The notes beneath the pieces were generated by a model. It was not told the origin of the DNA, ran no database searches, and saw nothing but the letters and a program-made list of their open reading frames with translations. A program made the position numbers and the translations under genes. 64,000 nt of DNA from Hemileia vastatrix (lineage: Eukaryota; Basidiomycota; Pucciniomycetes; Pucciniales; Zaghouaniaceae). The DNA lies in NCBI GenBank assembly GCA_030280995.1, contig JASXTE010000015.1, positions 3,707,001 to 3,771,000 of the forward strand, in the 5' to 3' direction. Positions 25,079-36,001 of the stretch are shown here, piece by piece (position 1 is the stretch's first letter; each line of letters begins with the position of its first letter).

Positions 25079-25881
25079 TGTCACGCGCCACGTGACACTC
25101 GAGGCAAAAGTAGCTCAGTAAATCAATACTAAAGGGCTCAAATCCATACTCGAAGTGCAGAAAGAAACTCTCCATAGCAACTGCAACTTTCCTTTGTGTA
25201 CTCGCTATTCAATCGCGCTAGCCTAAAACTCTAAATCTAAATTAGTCAATCTCTCAATAGTGTGTCTTAGTCTTTTTACCAATAAGTGACACACAGCGCA
25301 ATAGTTAATATAATAGTACATTAAAAGGTTCATGAAATGTATGTGGGTTATTAAGGGGTAGTGAGCATGGACAGAATGTTTAGTGAAGGATTAAGGGGTT
25401 AACGGATGTTAGTGAGGAGGGTCCAGGTGTAATGGATATATTTTAAATGGTTTGTGGTGTGCGGAATTGTGGATGAGTATGAGATCAATGCAGTGAGGAG
25501 TAAAGGATATAAAAGGGGCTGGTTTTTTGATTCCACATTCCTTAGAATTAAATTATAAAACGTTTTTATAGTTAATAGTGATGAAACTCTAAGTGAAAAT
25601 CATTTTTATTGTATTTTTCTTTATTTTCTCAATAATCATATCTAAATCCTAAATCTTTGATTGTTGATTTTCCAACCGTTCGTGAGATCTTAAGAATTTT
25701 AATATTACCGTTCAATTATACTAGAATCCTTCTTGAACATAACTTGAAGAAGTAGTTCTTCCTTCAAGTCATCTTCGAATCACTTCCTTGAACTATCCCT
25801 CTGTGCTTCGAAGAACTATCTGAACCTTTTATCTCACTTGCAGGAACATCCTTGACCTTGTGCGTAGGTCGTCCAGTGACA
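25079..25881 (+). repeat. 5' LTR of element E
   Basis: 803 bp, the same length as the 3' LTR. Many of the differences between the two LTRs are CG in one copy against TG or CA in the other. Confidence 0.95.
25508..25557 (+). promoter_or_regulatory. Element E TATA box and probable transcript start
   Basis: TATAAAAGG begins at 25508. Thirty-six bases downstream, AGAATTAAATTATA (25544-25557) is exactly complementary to the site just after the LTR, which marks 25544 as the likely RNA 5' end under the self-priming model known for Tf1/sushi elements. Confidence 0.55.
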
Positions 25882-25882
25882 G

Positions 25883-25896
25883 TATAATTTAATTCT
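25883..25896 (+). other. Putative self-priming primer-binding site of element E
   Basis: TATAATTTAATTCT starts one base after the 5' LTR. It is the exact reverse complement of the 14 bases at 25544-25557 near the TATA box. No TGG-type tRNA-primer site is present at this position. Confidence 0.6.
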
Positions 25897-25958
25897 CCGT
25901 AGTTCTCATTCTTTGCACTACTACGTCCCTTTTCAGGTGTTTTCTCTAAATTCTTAAA

Positions 25959-27147
25959 ATGGCACCTGTTCAACGCACTCCTCCTACAGGCGCTACTACT
26001 AGAGCTCGCGCCAGAGGCAGGCCAACAGCCACTAGGCCTGTTTCCCGCACTCACTCCTTGGAGCCTCTTGACCTTAGGGAACGGCAACACTCAGTCCAAT
26101 TGGTAGAAGACATCCCACAAGATTTCGATGATTCTAGTGATGATGAAGAAGGAGAGGGTACAATGCACGAGGCACCATCTGCCCCTGCTAACAACCCTTC
26201 AGGTCAACCTTCAGAACCTGGACCATCCAATTCTCTGGAAGATTTCATGAGAATTTTCATGAAGACCCTTTCAAATTCAACATCTTCAGAGGGATCTAAA
26301 TTCAAAACTCTTTCTATGAAATCTCCTGATAAATTTGATGGAGAACATCCAGACAGATTGTGACCCTTCTTTCAAACCTGCAAACTACTGTTCCATAATG
26401 ACCCTCAAACCTTTAACAGCGACCGATCAAAGGTTGTTTACGCTTCTTCATTCCTAGCTGGGAAAGCAGAAAGATGGTTCAAACCTTATCTGCTCATGCT
26501 TTCTTCGACAGAAACCCACTTACTTATCAATAATTGGGAAAAGTTCAAAGACCAACTCTTTACGTTGTTTGGGGACCCTAATGAAACTGACAACGCAGAA
26601 ATTGAACTAGATTTCCTTTGCATGAGTGATAATGGGAAAGCCTCTGAATATATCTTGAACTTCAGAGTGCTTCAAACTTGAGTAGGTTGGAATGATGCTG
26701 CCCTTAAGTATTATTTCAAAAAAGGACTTCCTTCGAGGATTCTGGATCAGTTAAATCTTCACGGTCAGAAGATGACTACTTTAACAGATTTAATGGATCG
26801 AACCCTTGAACTTGACGGCTTTACCAAGGACGACTTCAACATCGTTGATACGCCAACAAATCTCAAGGCTTAAATTTCAAATCGGGACCTTCTTCACACC
26901 CACAAACAACTCAATCCTCCTTGACTCAATCCAAACCTATTAAGGGAAAGGACAAACCTTGACCAAAAAGCTCAACCCCAGGCAATATCAGTAAAGTACT
27001 GGATCCTAAAGGGGAACTTAAAGAAGCTGAAAGGAAGAGGCGAACAGATAATGGGTTATGTATGTATTGTGGGGGTAAGCAGAAGCTGGAAGATTGTGTA
27101 AAATTGAAGGAAAGAGAAGGTACTAGTTCAAGGTCAAAAAACTAGTA
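25959..27147 (+). pseudogene. Element E gag, broken
   Basis: ATG 25959 in good context (AAAATGG). The N-terminus is Arg/Thr/Ala-rich then acidic. The capsid region follows with FDGEHPDRL, then a TGA at 26361 where family alignment suggests Arg, NNWEKFKDQLFTLFGDP, a TGA at 26679 and WNDAALKYYFKKGLP. A one-base shift near 26860 moves the frame. A third TGA lies at 26960. The zinc knuckle reads CMYCGGKQKLEDC, with Gln in place of the His expected in CX2CX3HX4C. The frame ends at TAG near 27145. Confidence 0.85.
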
Positions 27148-27159
27148 GATAGTCTAATT

Positions 27160-30100
27160 GTGTGCAAAGCAAACTATCTTATCTCTCCCAGTGCACAGAA
27201 CCTCCTTGTCTTAAGGACTGGATTTGCCTTAAACTGCTTGAGATTCATTCTTTTTAAGGAGGATATCCCCTTCAGTTGTCTTATAGACTCTGGAGCTTCA
27301 ATTTCTTTTGTCAGTTTATCTTTTGCCAAGAAGTTACAGCTGACATTTACAGATATCAATCGAACTCCAATTTACTTGGTCAAATCAGAGGAACCCAAAT
27401 ATTGGGTCAGTAAGAAAGTTTTATGGGTTTTCAACTTTCCGAATTTTCCCCCCTTCGAGTGGGAACTAATAGTCTTGGACGCCCCAAGGATGGGTGATAC
27501 CATTCTTGGCCATGACTTTTTAACGCATTTGAATCCTGAAATTGATTGGAAACGGGGATTGATCACCCCACAGAATAAGTATATTTCTGATTCTTCAATG
27601 CATGTCAATAGGGAATTAAACAACCCGCCTGACAATGTCCTGCTAGAGGAGAAATCTCTGCCAGATGACTTGCAAGCATCTGATATTTCTTTAAATGAGC
27701 AATTGGCTAACCCTTCTAGCTCAATGATTTCACTCGAAGAGGCTTTAAATTGCCTCGAAGTAATCGAATTATGCTCTCTCAATTCTGGTCTTCCCTCAAC
27801 AGATTCTCTCAAAGATGATGAGGACGACCAAATTGACATTGAAGCCATTAAATTGACTCTACCAGAAATCTTTCATGATTTCATCAATGTTTTTTCAATC
27901 CGCAAGGCCGATAAGTTACCACCTCATTGACCCTACGACCATCAGATAGAGTTAATAGGTCCAGTACCTCCGGCAGGTCCTGTCTATTCTTTGTCGAAGG
28001 ACAAATCTCAAGTTCTTCGAGACTACATTGCAGAGAATGTAGCCAAAGGTTCCATCAAAGCCAGTAAATCTCCAACCGGCTCCCCTCTCCTCTTTGTAAA
28101 AAAGAAGGATGGTAGTCTTAGGTTGTTTTTTGACTATGGAAAGCTCAACACAGTCACTAAGAAGAATGCATATCCTGTTCCTCCTATGTCATTGCTTCTT
28201 ACCCTTTTTAATGGTGCTAATTTCTTTTCTAAAATTTATCTTAGAGGCGCTTACAATCTTATTCGCATTGTGGAAGGTCATGAACCACTGACTGCAATGC
28301 GCACTAGATTTGGTAGTTTTGAATATTTAGTTATGCCTTTTGGATTGTGTAACGCACCATCTACTTTTCAAACTTTTGTCAATGACATCTTTCAAGATGT
28401 TGTCAAACAATTTGTCATTGTCTATTTAGATGATATTTTAATTTTCTCAAAGACACTGGATGAACATATTCATCATGTTTGACAGGTTTTAAATTGACTT
28501 CGAGGTCATGGACTCTACGCCAAGCATAATAAATGCGAATTCCATCTTAAATCTATTGATTTTTTGGGTTTTAAATTATCCACTGATGGTTTAGTCATGG
28601 ACGACAAAAAAGTTCAAAAGGCCCTGGAATGGCCTGAGCCCAAATCCATTAAATCCCTCCAAGGATTTTTGGTTTTTGAAAATTTCTATACAAGATTTAT
28701 TAAAGATTACTCTAAAACTATTTCCAATCTTACTTCTCTTCTTAGAAAAGATATTCCTTTTGTTTTTACTTCTACAGCACGAAAGGAATTCGAAGCATTG
28801 AAGACGGCGTTCACCACAGCTCCAATTCTTTGACACTTTGATCCTACTGCTTCAACAATAGTCAAGACATATGCGAGCAATTATGTTATCGCAGGGGTCA
28901 TTTCTCAATTGAATCCGGAAACAAAACTGTTTCATCCTGTTGATTTTGAGTCACGCAAACTCATTGCAGCAGAGTTAAATTATGAAATTCATTACAAAGA
29001 GCTTTTAGCTATTATTCACTGTCTTAAAAATTGGTGCTCTTTTCTTCTCAGCCTAGATAGTCCTTTTCAAATTCTAACATACCACAATGCTTTGAAATAC
29101 TTTATGTCTTCCAAAGTGTTAACCAGGCGTCAAGCCAGGTGGGCTGAATTTCTGTCTGAATTTCACTTTTCTATTTCCTATCGCCCAGGTAAGAACTGCA
29201 TTGTCCCAGATATCTTATCACGTCGGGACGACGTTTACCCACAGCAGGGGGACGCATTTGCTGACAAAAATCCAGCAAATGTGAAATAAATCTTCAACAA
29301 ATCAATGTTAACGACTCATCAACTTAATTTGATGACAATTCAATCATTTCAAAATCCACTATCCAACATCCTCGAAGCTCAGTCGAAGGACGATTATAGT
29401 TTAGGGTTAAAAGACAAAACACTCTCAAAGCAAGGGGCCAAAAGATTTAGTATTGAATCAGGTCTATTAGTCTTCGAAGGTAGAGTAGTCATACCAGACA
29501 ACAATGAGATAAAATTATGGATTTTCAACAGTCAAAATGATTCTCCATTAGCTGGTCATTTTGGGGTTGATAAGACCTACCAGTTAATAGCGAGGGATTT
29601 TTTCTGGCCAGGTATGACCAGGGAAGTCAAGGCCTATATAAAATCTTGTTACGAATGTAATAGGAATAAGGCTCCCCGTCACCGGAAGTATGGGTTTCTT
29701 CAACCACTTCCTATTCCCTCTAAACCTTGGGAATCTTTATCGATGGATTTTATTTCTCAACTTCCTCTTTCTAATAATTTTGATGCTATATTAGTAATAG
29801 TAGATATATTCTCAAAAATGTCTATTTTCATTAAAACCACTACTACTGCTACTGCAGAAGATCTGTCAAAATTGTTTCTAGAATATGTATTTTCCAAACA
29901 CGGCTTACCTAATGATATTATTTCAGATAGAGGCTCATTGTTTGTATCCACATTCTGGACTCAACTGTGTTGACAACTCAATATCACGAGGAACCTCTCC
30001 ACAGCCTATCATCCCAAACCAATGGGCAAAAAGAACGGGTCAACCAAATCCTCAAACAATACCTTTGAATGTATGTCAGTTAACAACAAGACAATTGGAC

Positions 30101-30791
30101 CACATGGCTACCATTGGCCGAATTTGCTTATAATAACTTGACTCATTCTTCGACACAACAATCTCCTTTTGAAACTGTTTATGGAAGACATCCTCGATTC
30201 AATTCAATCCATGTAGGAACTAATCATCCTGCAGAACATTATCTTCAAACCATATCACAACTCCAAGAGGAACTTAAATCAAATCTGGAATTAGCGGTTC
30301 AAAGGTACAAGGAACAGGCTGACAAACATCGACAAACTGCTCCTCCTTTTAAACCAGGCGACAAAGTATGGCTCGAAGCACAGAACATTCGAAAAACTTG
30401 ACCATCAATGAAACTGGCTGAAAATCGCTTGGGGCCATTTGAAATCAACTCTGAAGTCTCTAAAACTGCATGTCAACTCAAGCTACCTCCTAAATGGCAT
30501 GCTATTCACCCTGTTTTTTATGTATCTCTCCTGGAACTGGCTCGAGAAACATACCCGGGAAAGAACCAACCTCCTCCGGAACCGGTCAAAGTAGAAGACC
30601 ATCTAGAGTGGGAAGTAAGCCATATCCTTGATTCAAGAATGCGCAAGGGGAAACTTCAATACCTTGTGGAATGGGAAGGCTTCCTCGATGACTCAGACAA
30701 AACATCCTGGGAACCAGCCATCAATGTTTCTAACGCCCTTGAACTCCTAAAATCTTTTCATCTTAAATACCCTTTAAAACCAAAACCTTAA
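27160..30791 (+). pseudogene. Element E pol (protease-RT-RNase H-integrase-chromodomain), broken
   Basis: One frame carries protease (LIDSGASISFVS, near 27290), RT (KKKDGSLRLFFDYGKLN; MPFGLCNAPSTFQ; YLDDILIFS with the YXDD box intact), RNase H, and integrase (GHFGVDKTYQLI..CYEC zinc region, MDFISQLP, SDRGSLF). It is cut by TGA at 27928, 28480, 28495, 28831 and 29971 and TAA at 29287. A frameshift near 30020 leads to the frame with EFAYNN, GPF and the C-terminal chromodomain (WEVSHILDSRM, YLVEWEGF, SWEPA, near 30610-30730). A last TGA lies at 30399. RNase H reads TYASN where TDASD is usual, so a catalytic Asp is lost. The family is Tf2/sushi-type chromovirus by domain order and chromodomain. 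Confidence 0.9.
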
Positions 30792-31592
30792 AACTCTCTT
30801 TTTCTTTTCTCTGTTTTTTTTCTTTCTTTTAAAATCTAAAACATTTTTTTTTCTAAAAATTTCTTTTGTTTTCTTCTTTATTCTTTTTCTTTTCAAAATG
30901 TTTCAACCTTCTTTAAAAAAAAATAAAAATTAAATTAAATTAAAATAAAAGTAAAATAAAATAAAAATAAAAATAAGATAAAATAAAATAAAAACCAAAT
31001 TAAAATAAAATAAAAATAAAACAAATAATAAAAAATAAAAAAAATAAAAAAATTTCTTCTCAATTTTCTATATACATTTTTTTTTAATTTTATTTTCCTC
31101 GAACTATCAAAATTCTTCACGAACATTACACGACCATCTTTCTCGAACTTCACTTTAACTTCTAAATCACTTTTTGAAATTCTTCGAAACAAATTACTTC
31201 TTTCTTCAAAATTCTCTTAAAATTTTTATTTTTTCGTCTCTTCTTTTTTCTTTTCTTTTTTCAAATAACTAAAATCCCTCAAATCTTCAATTAACAAACT
31301 TAAATAACATTTTTTTTTCTCTCTTTCTTCTTTTCATTAAATTTTCTTTACAACAAATTTTTTTTTAATCAACTATATATTTTTTTTTCTTTTTTTTCAG
31401 ACATCTTCTTTCAATATTTAAAAAAAATAATTTCTATTTAAATTCTTTTTTGTTTTTTTTCTCTGTCTTTTCTTTGTTCTTAGTTCACTCAAAATCTTAT
31501 AAAAAAAATATTAAATTCTAAATAAAATAACAAAATAAAATAATTAAATACAAATTATTTTTACATTCTTTTTCTTCTTTTCTCCTTTTATT
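30792..31592. other. AT-rich spacer of element E
   Basis: Between the chromodomain stop and the antisense gene. Long T-rich and (AAAAT)n-like runs (30920-31050), then T/C-rich sequence. No coding frame I would support. Confidence 0.7.
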
Positions 31593-32578
31593 TTAAATTT
31601 TCTCTTTTATCTTCTCCCAAACCAATCCCTTCATCTTTTGCAAAATTTCCCTTATCTCCTTTCTACATTTTTCAAAGTTCTCCCCCTCTCCTACCGGAAT
31701 CAATTCCCCAAGTTCAAGTAACTCCTCAGCTACGTTGAAGGAAGGGGCATCAACAATGTTATCAATCTCGCCGCTCAATTCTTCAATATATTTTGCTTGT
31801 CAAACCTGCAAGGTTTCTTTGACCATACTTGATCAAGGGTTTCTTCGTTTTCCTCCCTCGAGGTAACAGTTGGTAATCTATCCTCCACTGCCACTTCCAC
31901 CGCAGTGGGTCCCACAAGGGTCGCGTCCACATTTGAAGCTTCCGTCATAGGGACCTCGATGATGACGTCTGAATTCTAAAACAGAATCATCAGTAATTAA
32001 ATTTATAAATTATAAAAAGGTGAACTTACTTTGAAGATTGGGTCAGGCTCCAAAAACAATCTAGGAGTGACCTTCTCTGCCACCTCCCTTTCCTCTTTGT
32101 CATCTTCAATGACCACCCATTGCTTTTTTGGGGTTTTCCTCAAGATGGGAATTTCTTCTTCCTCCTTGACCAATTGGTCAACTTCCTACTCGACGAACCC
32201 CCTCTTGTTCGCAGCCCTAGCCACCCAGATGTTCACATCATCTTCAACTTCTTCCTCATTTTCCCCCACCAATTGATCGTCCACAATGGACACATCCCAA
32301 ATTTACTCGACTACTTCCTTTGTTTTAGGGATCACCCAATACTTCATCTTCGTAAACCGACTCTCAATGTTGGCATTCTTTGCTAAGGCGTCACACGCCA
32401 CTCTTCTCCATTGGCAAAAATTGAACTTCTGGCGAGGTCCTTGTGTCACCATGCTCTCCACGCAAAAATACTCCATCCACTCGCAAGCCGTGCAAGTCTT
32501 TGAAAATTGCTGTGTGACAACACCCCCATCCACTTTAGGGTGTAGAGGCGTGGGAGTCTGTGTAGGGAAATCTGTCAT
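31593..32578 (-). pseudogene. Antisense accessory gene of element E, zinc-cluster-like
   Basis: Opposite to E pol. ATG at 32578, about 107 bp inside the 3' LTR. The N-terminus has CTAC-x6-C, x12, then F-x2-C-x6-C. With Cys restored at the Phe position (TTC, one base from TGC) this would be CX2CX6C-X12-CX2CX6C, the same spacing as element D's antisense gene 1. An acidic region follows (GENEEEVEDD). In-frame stops at 32303 (TAA) and 32186 (TAG) could both come from CAA/CAG. A probable 54-bp intron (31976-32029, GTAAGT..TTTTAG) keeps the frame. A frameshift lies near 31805, and the final stretch (to 31593) is Glu/Lys-rich. Function unknown; zinc or nucleic-acid binding is inferred from Cys spacing only. 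Confidence 0.6.
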
Positions 32579-32684
32579 AGTGATTCAAAGTAATAAAATT
32601 AATAATTAAGTAAAGAGGAAGGGAAATTAGCGTGGGAAATATGTTTTACGCTCAACAGAGCTTGCGTTCTTATACCCGGGCATC

Positions 32685-33487
32685 TGTCACGTGCCACGTG
32701 ACACTCAAGGCAAAAGTAGCTCAGTAAATCAATACTAAAGGGCTCAAATCCATACTTGAAGTGCAGAAAGCAACTCTCCATAGCAACTGCGACTTTCCTT
32801 TGTGTACTCGCTATTCAATTTCACTAGCCTAAAACTCTAAATCTAAATTAGTCAATCTCTCAATAGTGTGTCTTAGTCTTTTTCCCAATAAGTGACACAC
32901 AGCGCAATAGTTAATATAATAGTACATTAAAAGGTTCATGAAATGTCTATTGGTTATTAAGGGGTAGTGAGCATGGACGGAATGTTTAGTGAAGGATTAA
33001 GGGGTTAACAGATGTTAGTGAGGAGGGTTCAGGTGTAACAGATATATTTTAAATGGTTTGTGGTGTGCGGGATGGTGGATGAGTATGAGGTCAATGCGAG
33101 GAGGAGTAAAGGATATAAAAGGGGCTGGTTTTTTGATTTGACATTCCTTAGAATTAAATTATAAAACGTATTTATTGTTAAAAGTGATAAAACTCTAAGT
33201 GAAAATCATTATTATTGTATCTTTCTTTATTTTCTCAATAATCATATCAAAATCCTAAATCTTTGATTGTTGAGTTTCCAACCCTTCGTGAGATCTTAAG
33301 AATTTTAATATTACTTTTCAATTATATTAGAATCCTTCTCCAACATAACTCGAAGAAGTAGCTCTTCCTTCGAGTCATCTTCAAATCACTTCCTTGAACT
33401 ATCCCTCTGTGCTTTGAAGAAGTATCTGAACCTTTTATCTCACTTGCAGGAACATCCTCGACCTTGTGCGTAGGTCGTCCGGTGACA
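32685..33487 (+). repeat. 3' LTR of element E
   Basis: 803 bp, starting TGTCACGTGCCACGTGACAC and ending GTGACA at the duplicated CCACT. The LTR's start contains the palindrome-like GTCACGTGCCACGTGAC. Confidence 0.95.
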
Positions 33488-33492
33488 CCACT

Positions 33493-34507
33493 GAATCCTA
33501 TGAGAATCCATTTCACTAAAAAAAACACCATGCTCCAGATTTGAGCCATCCCAAACAACAGCCCCATCTTCATCAACAAAAACATTCTGATCACCAGAAT
33601 CAAGATCAGAATCATCCAGTTTATCCTCTTAGCGGAGAAGAGAACAATCATCCATTTTAGCCTCTTGGGGGAGGAAAGAAAAATCTTCAGCACCCTTTGT
33701 GCTGGCCCTAAAAACTGGGACATCTTATTCAAACTCTTCAAGATCAGAATCTTCATCTGTGGGTGGTCTTCTTGACAATCCATCTGGCATTGTAAAAGTT
33801 TTACCTGGCTTTTGCACCAGGTCAAAAGAAAAATGTTGAATAAACACCACCCACCTAGTCATTGGAGCATTTGGAAGACTAGGTGTGTTGGTCATTTGAA
33901 CCAGAGATTTAGCGTCCACCTGCAGCTCAAAATGCTGCCCCCTCAAAACTGTTTGTAGCTTCTTCAAAATTTTTGCTACAACACACAATTCCAACTTTGG
34001 CTGAGAGTACCTAGATACAACCTCATTAAAATCCACAGACTCATAACTTACTGGCCTGACCGTCCCAGATTTATCTTCCTGAGACAAAACAGCACCAGCA
34101 GCAATATAACTTGAGTCCCTCGCCAGATAAATTTTTCCAGCTTCTCTACAATAATCCAACTTGTGAAGAATAATATCTTTACCCACCACCTTCTTCAACT
34201 TCTGAAAAGCCTCTTCACAATATTCAGTCCATTCCCACATTGCATCTTTCCTGGTCCACCTCCTTAAAGGTGAAGCCAACAAAGAAAAATCTTTAATGAA
34301 AATCCTGACATAAACACAAACTCCCAAAAATCCCCTGACTTCATTAGTATTTTTAGGCCTTGGCCATGATTGAATTTTATTAACCTTCTTCTTTTCCATA
34401 ATCCTCCCTTCTTTACATACCACATGACCAAGAATTTCCAGGGCTGGAACACAACAACAAAACTTTGACCCAGAAATTGTCAAGGTAGCCTCTTCAATTC
34501 TAAACAA
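33493..34507 (-). pseudogene. Element D RT thumb and RNase H, right of the E insertion
   Basis: A minus-strand open frame 34507-33725 (260 codons) with LGHVVCKEGRIM, EVRGFLGVCVYVRIF, LARDSSYIAAGAVLSQED (RNase H start with catalytic Asp), LELCVVAKILKKL and GLSRRPP. It is followed by a linker to 33493 carrying LxxE(V/D/A)KL-type repeats with stops, where E is inserted. A frameshift just above 34507 separates it from the RT palm. Confidence 0.85.
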
Positions 34508-34573
34508 TACTCTCTCTAGAGTAATTGCATATTCACAAACAAACCTCCTTATACCTGGGTTTTCTTTCAGAAT

Positions 34574-36001
34574 TTAATTTCCATAATCAGTAGAGGGTCC
34601 TCTAATTCCACCATCATCAATAAAAATACCAGCATGAGTAGGCACCTCATCCTGTAAAATACAAGCCATTTGTGCTTGATAAACTGCTACTGAATTAGTT
34701 TCTCCTTGAGGCAACCTAGTGAGCCGGAATCTCCCCAGAGGAGTCTCAAATGTTTTGAGTGGCAGTGAATTAGTGTGAATTTCCCTTTCATCATATCCAC
34801 CCATTATATCACCCAAACCATAACAAACCCTTCCAGCAAAGGCTTCCACAAATTCTTCTGCACTTGGCAGCATCCCGGCATCCTTGATAGTAACTCTATT
34901 CGGGGCCCTAAGATCATGTACTACCCTGAGCTTTCCATTCTGCTTTTTAACACAGAAAACCAGACTTGAGTAACTAGAAGTTGATTTTTCATACAATCCA
35001 GTCCTGACTCTTTCCCTAACAATCTTAACAAAATCATCCTGGATAGCAATAAGAATTGGAATAGGTTTAATTTGCCAAGGTTCATGACAAACCACTGGAA
35101 TCAAGTAAGGTTCCCTATAAGAGTGTTTCAACAAACCCCTTTCTTCTTCAACAAATTCCACCACCTTCTCTCTTAGCACAATAACATGCAGCAACAACTT
35201 ATTTTCCTCCTCAGACAACCAACCATCAGGACCAAAATTTACAAACTTAAACCTTTCCATTGTCACTATAGCAGTTTCCTCAAAATCAGGAGGATTCTTC
35301 ACCAGAGGAGTACAGTACAGATCACTTGACAACAGAGGTCTCTTCAGCAGAGGATTCAAACCTACAGGCATAGGCTCATTGACAGGCCTAATTTTCTGTT
35401 CCACCTTCTTATACTTTGCAGCTCTGCCATCAATTTGAGGGATCTTCAGGACATCTAATTCACCAGACCTGGAACAAAAACCAAGGGTTTCCCCATTGCT
35501 CAAATGTGTGGCCAAGGTAATGTTTTTGAAAGGTGTGGAAAAAACCCTAGCAGTGCACAATTGGGAGGACTTACTTTTACTCCCCAATCTCACCACTCCA
35601 AAGCTTTTCTGCAATCCCACATCTTCATCTTCACTTCCATCTACTAAATCTTCAAATTTTGATTCATCTTCAGAATCACATTTTCTACAACTTTTCAGTT
35701 TATCCTCATGCAGGGGGCCCAAAACAAGATCCTGCTGATCTTTATTCTTGAAATATTTGTGCAGTTTAACCTCTTGCTGGAGGCTCAAAACAAGATCTTG
35801 CTGATATTCACAAAAATAATTTTTGTCTTCTTTCTTCATTTTCTTCAGATTTTTTTCTTGATTTGCTTGAATTATCTTAAAAATTTTTTTTCTTGGGTTT
35901 TCTTCTTGCCTACAAAAATAAACAGGGGTTTCCCCAATTCTCACAGATGTGCCAAAGGTAATGTTTTTGAAAGGTGTAGAAGAAACCCTAGAAGTGCACA
36001 A
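34574..36001 (-). CDS. Element D protease-RT linker and RT fingers/palm, 475-codon open piece of pol
   Basis: The longest open piece of element D. Residues 1-210 are a charged linker with an internal duplication: the phrase STPFKNIT occurs near residues 8-15 and again near 155-162, each followed by a GET..FC phrase, and two QQDLVL repeats. Then comes FGPDGWLSEEENKLLLH, an RT core (KKQNGKLRVVHDLRAPNRV, LGDIMGGYDEREIH, RFRLTRLPQGETNSV) and the catalytic box as FIDDGGIRGP, i.e. F-I-D-D in place of Y-x-D-D. The frame ends at a stop before the thumb, so it is a truncated part of a larger polyprotein, not an independent gene. Confidence 0.8.
   Translation of the reverse strand: MCTSRVSSTPFKNITFGTSVRIGETPVYFCRQEENPRKKIFKIIQANQEKNLKKMKKEDKNYFCEYQQDLVLSLQQEVKLHKYFKNKDQQDLVLGPLHEDKLKSCRKCDSEDESKFEDLVDGSEDEDVGLQKSFGVVRLGSKSKSSQLCTARVFSTPFKNITLATHLSNGETLGFCSRSGELDVLKIPQIDGRAAKYKKVEQKIRPVNEPMPVGLNPLLKRPLLSSDLYCTPLVKNPPDFEETAIVTMERFKFVNFGPDGWLSEEENKLLLHVIVLREKVVEFVEEERGLLKHSYREPYLIPVVCHEPWQIKPIPILIAIQDDFVKIVRERVRTGLYEKSTSSYSSLVFCVKKQNGKLRVVHDLRAPNRVTIKDAGMLPSAEEFVEAFAGRVCYGLGDIMGGYDEREIHTNSLPLKTFETPLGRFRLTRLPQGETNSVAVYQAQMACILQDEVPTHAGIFIDDGGIRGPSTDYGN

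Larger units (their letters stand above)
25079..33487 (+). mobile_element. Element E: complete chromodomain-bearing Ty3/gypsy (Tf2/chromovirus-like), inserted in element D
   Basis: Full structure with 803-bp LTRs at both ends (25079-25881, 32685-33487; TGTCAC...GTGACA) and a perfect 5-bp target duplication CCACT (25074-25078 and 33488-33492). Removing E joins the RNase H-integrase linker of element D. Interior: self-complementary primer site, gag, protease, RT, RNase H, integrase, chromodomain, AT-rich spacer, and an antisense gene next to the 3' LTR. Coding frames carry nine in-frame TGA codons and two or more frameshifts, so E is inactive. Confidence 0.95.

Noticed and set aside
24639..25175. 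178-codon minus-strand frame ending in the E LTR
   Set aside because: Its first part is E LTR sequence and the rest is D integrase linker. It is a chimera formed by the insertion, not a gene. The same LTR frame appears again at 32599-32781.
27372..27848. 158-codon minus-strand frame opposite E protease
   Set aside because: It mirrors the well-supported protease frame, is Ser-rich as expected from antisense codons, and has no motif.
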